From an uncultured Oscillatoriales cyanobacterium (lineage in GTDB: Bacteria; Cyanobacteriota; Cyanobacteriia; Cyanobacteriales; Microcoleaceae): a stretch of DNA of 64,000 nt. The translations under genes were made by a program, and so were the position numbers. Within the stretch, counting starts at the first letter, position 1, and every line of letters starts with the position of its first letter. Under the pieces are notes generated by a model, which searched no databases, was not told the origin of the DNA, and saw only the letters and a list, made by a program, of their open reading frames with translations. The stretch is from contig CAITND010000187.1 of NCBI GenBank assembly GCA_903893625.1, positions 1 to 64,000 on the forward strand. The letters run 5' to 3'. Of this stretch, positions 35,702 through 42,433 are shown in pieces.

Positions 35702-35772
35702 AGGAGACAGAGCCTCCTGATATAATTTGAGGCAGAGCCTCAAAATTAGCATTCCAATGCAGAGCATTGGAA
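35702..35772. repeat. Three consecutive hairpins with a shared CAGAG centre
   Basis: 35702-35718 (AGGAG/CTCCT), 35727-35743 (TTGAGGC-AGA-GCCTCAA) and 35752-35772 (TTCCAATGC-AGA-GCATTGGAA). All have CAGAG at the centre. They fill the gap between the convergent membrane-protein and dacB genes and may serve as terminators. Confidence 0.75.
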
Positions 35773-35782
35773 CGAGGAAAAA

Positions 35783-37093
35783 TCAAGGCGTTTGTACTAA
35801 AATTTGATTGCGATTCGGATCACCAATACCCGGACGACGACCATCAATATGAGGTTGAATTAATTCGGGTAAGCTATCAGGAGAACCCCATTTACTCACT
35901 AATTGCTGTAATAATAAATCCTGATCCGCTCTTAACCCATCTAAATCAGTTCCCCGATTAATAATAGCAAACCAAACTAAACCTCGGTCACGGGTTGGTA
36001 AAACACCTGCTAACGCACTCACATCGGATAACGTTCCGGTTTTTACTGGAGTATAAACGGGAATTTTTCTAGTTTCTAATGTGCCTTGAGTGTCGATCCC
36101 AGCAACCGGAAATAAATCAGCAACGGTAAGATTTGTATCTTGTAAATATCGAGCTAAAGCCATAAACATTCCCACCACAGCCCTCGGAGAAATTTGATTT
36201 TCAGGTTCTAACCCCGAACCATTAATTAAACGAATTTCATCAATAGGAACCCCCGACGCTTGTGATGCTAATTGTCTGACAGTAGCAGCCCCCCCAACAT
36301 TGGCAGCTAAAATTTCAGCCATGAGATTATTACTATAAATATTCATTTGTTTAAGAATTTCAACTAAGGCTAAAGACTGATGACGAATAATTATTGTTGA
36401 ATTAGCACCCCCAAATTGAGACACTACATTTCCCGCAATCACAACTTGAGGTTTAGCAGTTCCCGGTGTCATCCGAGAATGTTGGTAAATAATTTCTTCG
36501 TTCCAAGAAGTTGAATTTAATGCTAGTTTTAATAATTGACCGACTTTAAGCGGATCAATTTCATAATTCATATAGAAATTACCAGCAATTATTAAATTCC
36601 CTGCGACCCCACGAATTCCCATTTGATTTAGGGTATTTCCTAACGCGATCGCTTCTTCCCAAATAAAAAACGGATCACCATTTCCCGTAATCACTAAATC
36701 CCCCTGTACCACACCCCCAACAATCGGCCCAGTGACACCCACCAACGTCTCAAACCGATGTTCAGGACGCCAAACCTGTAGGGATGCCAAAGAAGTCGCT
36801 ATCTTCGTCAGAGAAGCCGCAGGCAGGGGCGTTGTCCCCGAATTCTTAGCCAAGGGAACCCAACTCGACTGCACCCACACCCCCTGTAAATCCTTTGAAA
36901 GTCCCTTTGCGGATAACCGATTCAAATATTGCTGCAACACCGCTTCAGCGACAGGATCAGGCTGTTGAGGAAATACAACCTCGGATAATTCCGTTTCCAA
37001 ATTGTCCAGTAGAGAGGCATTCAGTCCCGCCTGCTCCACTCCGGCCATTTCCAACCAAACACTCACTAATCCAGAACTAATAATATCAATCAT
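35783..37093 (-). CDS. dacB: D-alanyl-D-alanine carboxypeptidase/endopeptidase, PBP4 (S13) family
   Basis: 436 residues. The three penicillin-binding motifs are present: SLTK (SxxK) in PLPAASLTKIATSLA, SNN in IYSNNLMAEILAAN and KTG in TPVKTGTLSDVSAL. S13 enzymes trim or cleave peptidoglycan cross-links in the periplasm. The usual cleavable signal is not obvious: the N-terminus MIDIISSGLVSVWLEMAG is only mildly hydrophobic, so the true start or export route is uncertain. It is divergent from plsX. Confidence 0.92.
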   Translation of the reverse strand: MIDIISSGLVSVWLEMAGVEQAGLNASLLDNLETELSEVVFPQQPDPVAEAVLQQYLNRLSAKGLSKDLQGVWVQSSWVPLAKNSGTTPLPAASLTKIATSLASLQVWRPEHRFETLVGVTGPIVGGVVQGDLVITGNGDPFFIWEEAIALGNTLNQMGIRGVAGNLIIAGNFYMNYEIDPLKVGQLLKLALNSTSWNEEIIYQHSRMTPGTAKPQVVIAGNVVSQFGGANSTIIIRHQSLALVEILKQMNIYSNNLMAEILAANVGGAATVRQLASQASGVPIDEIRLINGSGLEPENQISPRAVVGMFMALARYLQDTNLTVADLFPVAGIDTQGTLETRKIPVYTPVKTGTLSDVSALAGVLPTRDRGLVWFAIINRGTDLDGLRADQDLLLQQLVSKWGSPDSLPELIQPHIDGRRPGIGDPNRNQILVQTP

Positions 37094-37259
37094 GTTGAAT
37101 CGTTAAAAAAACATCAAACAAACACAAAACAAACCCAATAGTAAAGAATAGAGGAAAAACTCCTCCCCTGCCTCCCCTGCTCCCCCTGCCCTCTTCCCCC
37201 CCTCTTTCAGACATGGCAATCGTCCGGTACAATTTTGAAGGTTTCTCTAACGTTGGTCA

Positions 37260-38303
37260 ATGGGTTCAACTCGCGCACGAATTGCAATTGACGCTATGGG
37301 CGGAGATCATGCTCCGGCCGAAATCGTTGCAGGGGCAATCATGGCACAGGAAAAATGGGACGTGGAAGTCTTTTTGGTCGGTGATCCCGATCAAATTGAA
37401 TCCGCCCTCAAACACCACTCTAGCAACTTGCCCCTACCCCAAATTATTCCGGCTGAGGGAACGATCGAAATGCACGAAGAAGCCTTGGGAGCATTGAAAC
37501 GCAAACCCAAAGCTTCGATTAACGTGGCAATGAATTTAGTTAAGCAAAAAAAAGCCGATGCTGTCGTTTCGGCGGGTCATTCCGGTGCAGCAATGGCTTC
37601 GGCTTTGTTGCGTTTAGGACGTCTCCCCGGTATTGATCGCCCTGCTATCGGTGCTGTTTTGCCCACCATGAAGCCTGATTCTCCGGTTTTGGTGTTAGAT
37701 GTGGGTGCGAATGTTGATTGTCGCCCCAAATTTTTAGAACAGTTTGCCGTGATGGGAACGATTTACAGTCGTTATGTCCTGGGAACGTCTCAACCCCAAG
37801 TGGGGTTACTCAATATTGGCGAGGAAGCCTGTAAAGGTAATGATTTGGCAATTCGCACCTATCAACTCCTAGAAAATCATCCTGAAATTGCCTTTGGTGG
37901 AAATGCTGAAGGCCGAGATGTCCTAACGGGGAAATTTGATGTGATTGTCTGCGATGGTTTTGTCGGTAATGTGCTGTTGAAATTTGCTGAAGGAGTAGGA
38001 GAAGCAGTTCTGCAAATGCTCAAGGAGGAGTTAACTTCTGGATTTCAGGCAAAATTGGGAACAACACTGCTGAAACCGAGTTTAATGCGGTTTAAACAAC
38101 GGGTGGATCATGTTGAACATGGCGGTGCGTTACTCTTAGGGGTGGCGGGGGTTTGTATTATTAGTCACGGTTCCTCGAAAGGTGCAACGATTGCTAATGC
38201 GGTTCGTTTGGCAAAAGAGGCGATCGATAACCAAGTCCTAGAACGCATTCAATCCCAATATCAACAACACTCTCAGCCTGATCAAAAAGCTGTCAGTAGT
38301 TAA
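37260..38303 (+). CDS. plsX: Phosphate acyltransferase PlsX
   Basis: 347 residues, full length. PlsX converts acyl-ACP to acyl-phosphate for phospholipid and glycolipid synthesis at the membrane. The signature IAIDAMGGDHAP is at the N-terminus, and SAGHSGAAMA, DVGANVDCRP, GLLNIGEEACKGN and CDGFVGNVLLKFAEG follow in order. In many bacteria it is followed directly by fabH and fabD; here 1.2 kb of IscB-related DNA separates it from fabH. The ATG at 37260 fits the family N-terminus. Confidence 0.96.
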   Translation: MGSTRARIAIDAMGGDHAPAEIVAGAIMAQEKWDVEVFLVGDPDQIESALKHHSSNLPLPQIIPAEGTIEMHEEALGALKRKPKASINVAMNLVKQKKADAVVSAGHSGAAMASALLRLGRLPGIDRPAIGAVLPTMKPDSPVLVLDVGANVDCRPKFLEQFAVMGTIYSRYVLGTSQPQVGLLNIGEEACKGNDLAIRTYQLLENHPEIAFGGNAEGRDVLTGKFDVIVCDGFVGNVLLKFAEGVGEAVLQMLKEELTSGFQAKLGTTLLKPSLMRFKQRVDHVEHGGALLLGVAGVCIISHGSSKGATIANAVRLAKEAIDNQVLERIQSQYQQHSQPDQKAVSS

Positions 38304-38352
38304 TCCCAATTTAAAGGCAAAAGTAAAAAGTAAAATGGCAAAATGTTCTTGT

Positions 38353-38380
38353 TTTTACCTTTTACCTTTTACCTTTTTCC
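38353..38380. repeat. Heptameric tandem repeat (STRR), TTTTACC unit
   Basis: Three exact TTTTACC units plus TTTTTCC just after plsX. GTAAAA-rich sequence at 38321-38336 is roughly inverted to it, so a large imperfect hairpin is possible. Confidence 0.75.
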
Positions 38381-38419
38381 TCGTCACTGCTCGCCATCTT
38401 CAAGCTCATGACAAAGAAC

Positions 38420-38675
38420 AGAGGTTCAGTCAATAACCCACCGCTAATCGGAGTACCGATATAGCGGGGGCTTGTAAAAGCCCTAGTTGACCAGGCTCAG
38501 GTAGAAATACCTCCGTTGTAGGGAAGGGTTAAAGTTCACACCTTAGAATGCGTAGCTAGTTCTAAGCTCTGTAATCTCAATATTAATTAGCCATTTGGGA
38601 GGCAGGTGTATTGAGAAAGTACCGACCTACAACATTGCCGAAGCTAACATTACACAACAGTGGAAAGACACAACA
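38420..38675 (+). ncRNA. IscB-associated omega-RNA (scaffold)
   Basis: The region directly before the iscB start folds into many consistent stems. GTCAA (38429-38433) pairs with TTGAC (38487-38491) around two hairpins: CCGCTA-ATCGG-AGTA-CCGAT-A-TAGCGG (38441-38467) and GGGCTT-GTAA-AAGCCC (38468-38483). Then come AGGTA-GAAA-TACCT (38499-38512), a long-range GTTGTAGG (38515-38522)/CCTACAAC (38626-38633), CTTAGAA/TTCTAAG (38542-38566) and TCTCAATA/TATTGAGA (38575-38616). A structured RNA encoded immediately 5' of iscB is the known omega-RNA arrangement; the guide is expected at its 5' end, hence upstream of about 38420. The exact 5' and 3' ends are not determined. Confidence 0.75.
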
Positions 38676-39428
38676 ATGTCTAATCTCGTTTTCGTCCTTG
38701 ATACCAATAAAAAACCACTAACACCATGCAAGCCGTCAATGGCTCACAAGTTGTTAACGGCTGGTAAAGCTGCGGTATTTAGAAGGTATCCATTTACGAT
38801 CATTCTCAAAAAGGTGGTAATCGCAACTCCTCAATTAATTATTCTCAAATTAGACCCAGGTTCTCAAACTACGGGGATGGCTTTAGTTCAAGATGAGCAA
38901 GTTATTTTTGGTGCTGAATTAACCCATCGAAGTCAAACAATTAAAGATGCTACAGCCGTTAATTCAACTCGATGGGCATTGTTTAATCGCCTTAAAGAAA
39001 CGGGCTTACCTATTTCTACGGGTAGTGGTGGTTTAACAAAATTCAATCGAACCCGGTTAAATTTACCAAAAACTCATTGGCTAGATGCAGCTTGTGTTGG
39101 AAAAGTTAATTCTTTGCAGGTATTGACTTCTCAACCCTTGTTAATTAAGGCGACAGGACACGGTTCTAGGCAGATGTGTCGCACTGACAAGTTTGGGTTT
39201 CCATCTCGATATGTTCCCAGGCTGAAATTTGTTAAAGGTTTTCAAACCGGAGATATTGTGAAAGCAATTGTTTCCTCTGGCCATAAAGTGGGAACTTATA
39301 TTGGTCGTGTGGCAGTTCGTACAACAGGTAGTTTCAATATTTCCTTAAAGAAAACACTTGTACAAGGTATTAGTCACAAATATTGTTCACTTATTCACAG
39401 AAAAGATGGTTATTTGTATGCAACATAG
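38676..39428 (+). CDS. iscB: IscB with internal deletion (HNH, bridge helix and RuvC-II missing)
   Basis: 251 residues; full IscB proteins are usually 400-500. The N-terminal PLMP domain is present (FVLDTNKKPLTPCKPSMAH then LLTAGKAAVFRR), followed by RuvC-I with D60 in KLDPGSQTTGMAL. At residues 85-95 the sequence jumps from the end of RuvC-I (ELTHRSQTIK) directly to the region that normally follows HNH (DATAVNSTRWALF). The arginine-rich bridge helix, RuvC-II and HNH are therefore absent. RuvC-III (HWLDAACVG, H134 and D137) and the C-terminal target-interaction domain (CRTDKFGFPSRYVPR, KGFQTGDIVKA) are intact. No frameshift or stop interrupts the frame. The protein could be a relic or an RNA-guided binder without cutting ability. 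The ATG at 38676 follows the omega-RNA. Confidence 0.85.
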   Translation: MSNLVFVLDTNKKPLTPCKPSMAHKLLTAGKAAVFRRYPFTIILKKVVIATPQLIILKLDPGSQTTGMALVQDEQVIFGAELTHRSQTIKDATAVNSTRWALFNRLKETGLPISTGSGGLTKFNRTRLNLPKTHWLDAACVGKVNSLQVLTSQPLLIKATGHGSRQMCRTDKFGFPSRYVPRLKFVKGFQTGDIVKAIVSSGHKVGTYIGRVAVRTTGSFNISLKKTLVQGISHKYCSLIHRKDGYLYAT

Positions 39429-39453
39429 CCCCTGCCCCCCTTTTCCTCCCAAT

Positions 39454-39476
39454 ACCAAGCTGATTACAGCTATGGT
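39454..39476. repeat. Imperfect hairpin, candidate right end of the IscB element
   Basis: ACCA-AGCTG-ATTA-CAGCT-A-TGGT, with one bulged base, 26 bases after the iscB stop. IS200/IS605-type elements carry bulged hairpins near their ends that TnpA recognises. No tnpA is seen here. It is also only 24 bases before fabH. Confidence 0.4.
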
Positions 39477-39500
39477 GTGGGTCTCCAAGGGGGAAGACAG

Positions 39501-40493
39501 ATGACAATAACAGGCATTGCAATTACAGGCTGCGGATCGGCGACTCCCTCGGTTTTACTCGATAATGATGGACTGTCTGAACGGGTCGAAACTTCCGATG
39601 AATGGATTACTTCTCGCACGGGAATTCAGCAGCGACGGTTAGCTGATCCCAATACTTCCTTAAGTACATTAGCAACATCGGCGGCTCAAAATGCGATCGC
39701 AATGGCACAACTTGACCCGGCGGATATTGATTTGATTATTTTAGCTACATCAACAGCCGATGATCTATTTGGAAGTGCTAGTTTAATTCAAGCTCAATTG
39801 GGTGCAACGAAAGCAGTGGCTTTTGATATGACCGCCGCTTGTTCGGGGTTTGTATTTGGGTTAGTTACCGCCTCTCAATTTATTCGGACTGGAGTTTATC
39901 AAACTGTTCTTTTAATTGGGGCTGATATTCTATCCCGTTGGGTTGATTGGTCAGATCGTACAACTTGTATTTTATTTGGTGATGGGGCGGGAGCCGTGAT
40001 TTTACAGGCGGATGAACGCGATCGCCTCTTGGGATTTGAAATTAGAAGTGATGGCAGACAAAATCAATCTTTAAATTTATCCTATCAACCCCAACCTCAA
40101 GAAATATTACCCGGAATTACGATTGGTCAAGGGAGTTATCATCCTATTACAATGAATGGTAAAGATATCTATCGATTTGCGGTTAGAAAGGTTCCAGAAA
40201 TCATTGAAAAAGCATTATTTAGAGCAAATTTAACCGTTGATCAAATCGATTGGTTAATTCTCCATCAAGCGAATCAACGCATCTTAAATGCGGTCGCAGA
40301 AGAATTAAATATTCCCTCAGAAAAAGTGATTAGTAATTTAGCAAAATATGGTAATACTTCTGCGGCTTCTATTCCCTTAGCCTTAGATGAAGCCGTTCGA
40401 GAGGGAAAAATCAAACCCGGCGATCGCATTGTTACATCCGGTTTTGGCGCTGGATTAACCTGGGGTGCGGCTATTTTTGAATGGGGAAGATAA
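39501..40493 (+). CDS. fabH: 3-oxoacyl-ACP synthase III
   Basis: 330 residues. FabH condenses acetyl-CoA with malonyl-ACP to start fatty acid synthesis. The Cys-His-Asn triad is visible: active cysteine in DMTAACSGF, histidine in ILHQANQRIL and asparagine in YGNTSAASIPLAL. SDEWITSRTGI is the conserved N-terminal motif. The ATG at 39501, preceded by GGGGGA 8 bases away, is preferred over an upstream in-frame codon at 39477. It leads to fabD with a STRR between them. Confidence 0.96.
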   Translation: MTITGIAITGCGSATPSVLLDNDGLSERVETSDEWITSRTGIQQRRLADPNTSLSTLATSAAQNAIAMAQLDPADIDLIILATSTADDLFGSASLIQAQLGATKAVAFDMTAACSGFVFGLVTASQFIRTGVYQTVLLIGADILSRWVDWSDRTTCILFGDGAGAVILQADERDRLLGFEIRSDGRQNQSLNLSYQPQPQEILPGITIGQGSYHPITMNGKDIYRFAVRKVPEIIEKALFRANLTVDQIDWLILHQANQRILNAVAEELNIPSEKVISNLAKYGNTSAASIPLALDEAVREGKIKPGDRIVTSGFGAGLTWGAAIFEWGR

Positions 40494-40526
40494 TCAGTTA
40501 TCAGTTATCAGTTATCAGTTATCAGT
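40494..40526. repeat. Heptameric tandem repeat (STRR), TCAGTTA unit
   Basis: Four TCAGTTA units plus TCAGT directly follow the fabH stop codon and fill half of the fabH-fabD gap. Confidence 0.88.
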
Positions 40527-40560
40527 GTGAGAGTGAACTGTTAATCGTTAAAAAATAAAA

Positions 40561-41421
40561 ATGACAACAACAGCATGGATTTTTCCGGGTCAGGGTTCAC
40601 AAAAAATTGGCATGGGGGCTGATTTATTTGAACAGTCTGAACTTCAAGATCAATTAGAATTAGCTAAAAAAATTCTGGGTTGGTCTGTTCCTGAAATTTG
40701 TAACCATTCAGAAGATAAATTATCTCAAACCTTTTATACTCAACCGAGTTTATATGTGGTTGAAACGTTACTGGTAGATCAGCTAAAAAAACAAGGGCAA
40801 TCTCCTAATTATGTTGCTGGTCATAGTTTAGGGGAATATGTAGCCTTATATGCGGCTGGGGTCTTTGATTTTGAAACGGGTTTGAAGTTAGTTAAATGTC
40901 GTGCAGAATTAATGGCTAACACGGCTGGCGGACAAATGGCAGCTTTAATAGGGTTTAATCGAGAACAACTGGAACAACAAATTCAACAAATAGAAAATGT
41001 GGTTCTGGCTAATGATAATAGTGACGCACAAGTTGTAATTTCAGGAACTCCAGAAGCCGTTGATCAAGTGTTAGCAAATATTAAAGTAAAACGGGCGATT
41101 AAATTAAATGTTTCCGGTGCATTTCATTCTCCCTTAATGGCGGAAGCTGCTACAGAATTTCAACAAATTTTAGACGGAATTACCTTTAATTCTGCTGAAG
41201 TTCCGGTCTTATCCAATGTTGATCCCACACCCACAACCGATCCAACCCTGTTAAAACAACGTCTAACTCAACAAATGACAGGTTCTGTCCGGTGGCAAGA
41301 AATTTGTTTACAATTATCGCAGTTAGAGGTTCAACAAGTCGTGGAAATTGGCCCCGGAAACGTCTTAACGGGTTTAATGAAACGGGCTTGTCCTGAAATT
41401 CTGTTGCAAAATATAAGTTAA
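40561..41421 (+). CDS. fabD: Malonyl-CoA:ACP transacylase
   Basis: 286 residues. FabD loads malonyl groups onto acyl carrier protein. The motifs are FPGQGSQKIGMG at the N-terminus, the nucleophile in GHSLGEYVALYAAG, a conserved Gln-Met stretch (GGQMAAL) and the catalytic His in VSGAFHSPLM. It follows fabH by 67 bases, so the pair is likely co-transcribed. In many cyanobacteria plsC follows; here an alpha/beta hydrolase is next. Confidence 0.96.
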   Translation: MTTTAWIFPGQGSQKIGMGADLFEQSELQDQLELAKKILGWSVPEICNHSEDKLSQTFYTQPSLYVVETLLVDQLKKQGQSPNYVAGHSLGEYVALYAAGVFDFETGLKLVKCRAELMANTAGGQMAALIGFNREQLEQQIQQIENVVLANDNSDAQVVISGTPEAVDQVLANIKVKRAIKLNVSGAFHSPLMAEAATEFQQILDGITFNSAEVPVLSNVDPTPTTDPTLLKQRLTQQMTGSVRWQEICLQLSQLEVQQVVEIGPGNVLTGLMKRACPEILLQNIS

Positions 41422-41493
41422 TGGTTGGTTGTTGACAGCTTTGCACTGAGCTTGTCGAAGTGTTGACAGTTGACTGAAACCTAACACACTGTT

Positions 41494-41513
41494 AGCGGGC
41501 GGGGACGCCCGCT
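41494..41513. repeat. Dispersed hairpin AGCGGGCG-GGGA-CGCCCGCT
   Basis: Same plan as the GCGAGCG-AGGA-CGCTCGC repeats at 12.6-13.6 kb, but A/T in the stem is changed to G/C on both sides, keeping pairing. A CTGAGCTTGTCGAAG repeat lies just upstream (about 41450). Confidence 0.75.
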
Positions 41514-41535
41514 CCACACACCTGACACCTAAATT

Positions 41536-42372
41536 ATGACTGTTTCTTCCTTAACATTATCCAGAGTCACGGAAAACACCCTAAATTTTCTCAAACCCAC
41601 TTCTCCTAGACCAGATTTACCGTTATTTTTGTTTTTACCGGGAATGGATGGGACAGGTCAACTGTTCAATGTTCAAATTCCTCGGTTAATGGATGCGTTT
41701 GAAATTCGTTGTTTAACTATTCCAAAAACCGATAAATCTGACTGGGAAACCTTAGCTAAAAAAACCATAGATTTAATTGAAGTTGAACGCAAAGCTAACC
41801 CCAAACGGGAGATTTATTTATGTGGCGAATCCTTTGGGGGATGTTTAGCTTTATTAGTCGCAATTGTAGCTCCGCAATGGTTCAGTCGTTTAATTTTAGT
41901 TAATCCGGCTTCATCCTTTAAACAACGACCTTGGTTAAGATGGGGTTCCTATTTAACTCAATGGCTTCCTGATTGGTTTTATCCCAGTTCAGTAATCGGT
42001 TTACTGCCGTTTTTAGCGTCTTTAGGACGAATTGAAGCCTCAGAACGTCAAGCGTTATTAGCAGCGATGAATTCAGTTCCGAAAGAAACATCAGCATGGC
42101 GATTAGAATTATTGCAAGCGTTTAAACCGAATGAATCCCATCTTCGGGAGATTAATATTCCTGTTTTAGTGATTGCGAGTGGTGCTGATCGATTATTACC
42201 TTCTGTTTTAGAAGGACAATTTTTAACTCAAACTTTACCTAATGCTCAAATGGTGGTTTTACCCGATAGCGGTCATGCTTGTTTATTAGAAAATGATATT
42301 GATTTATATACGATTATTCAGGCTTATTGTGCTTCTGAAGAAAGCGATCGCCTGGTTCAATATCAAGCTTAA
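41536..42372 (+). CDS. Alpha/beta hydrolase, phytyl-ester-synthase-like
   Basis: 278 residues. The oxyanion region FLPGMDGTGQLF and the nucleophile elbow CGESFGGCLALL resemble the hydrolase/esterase part of plant phytyl ester synthases and their cyanobacterial relatives. The acid lies in VIASGADRLLP and the histidine in DSGHACLLEND. The lysophospholipid-acyltransferase-like C-terminal domain of the plant proteins is absent. It lies 114 bases after fabD, the place where plsC often stands, so a lipid role is plausible but unproven. Confidence 0.8.
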   Translation: MTVSSLTLSRVTENTLNFLKPTSPRPDLPLFLFLPGMDGTGQLFNVQIPRLMDAFEIRCLTIPKTDKSDWETLAKKTIDLIEVERKANPKREIYLCGESFGGCLALLVAIVAPQWFSRLILVNPASSFKQRPWLRWGSYLTQWLPDWFYPSSVIGLLPFLASLGRIEASERQALLAAMNSVPKETSAWRLELLQAFKPNESHLREINIPVLVIASGADRLLPSVLEGQFLTQTLPNAQMVVLPDSGHACLLENDIDLYTIIQAYCASEESDRLVQYQA

Positions 42373-42433
42373 TTATAACTGTGATTGAACGTTTAATTAA
42401 GTCACAAATCAAATTTTTTCAGGAAATTACCCT

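Noticed and set aside
38676-39428. IsrB or Cas9-like protein
   Set aside because: IsrB keeps the bridge helix and RuvC-II, which are missing here; the PLMP domain and C-terminus match IscB.
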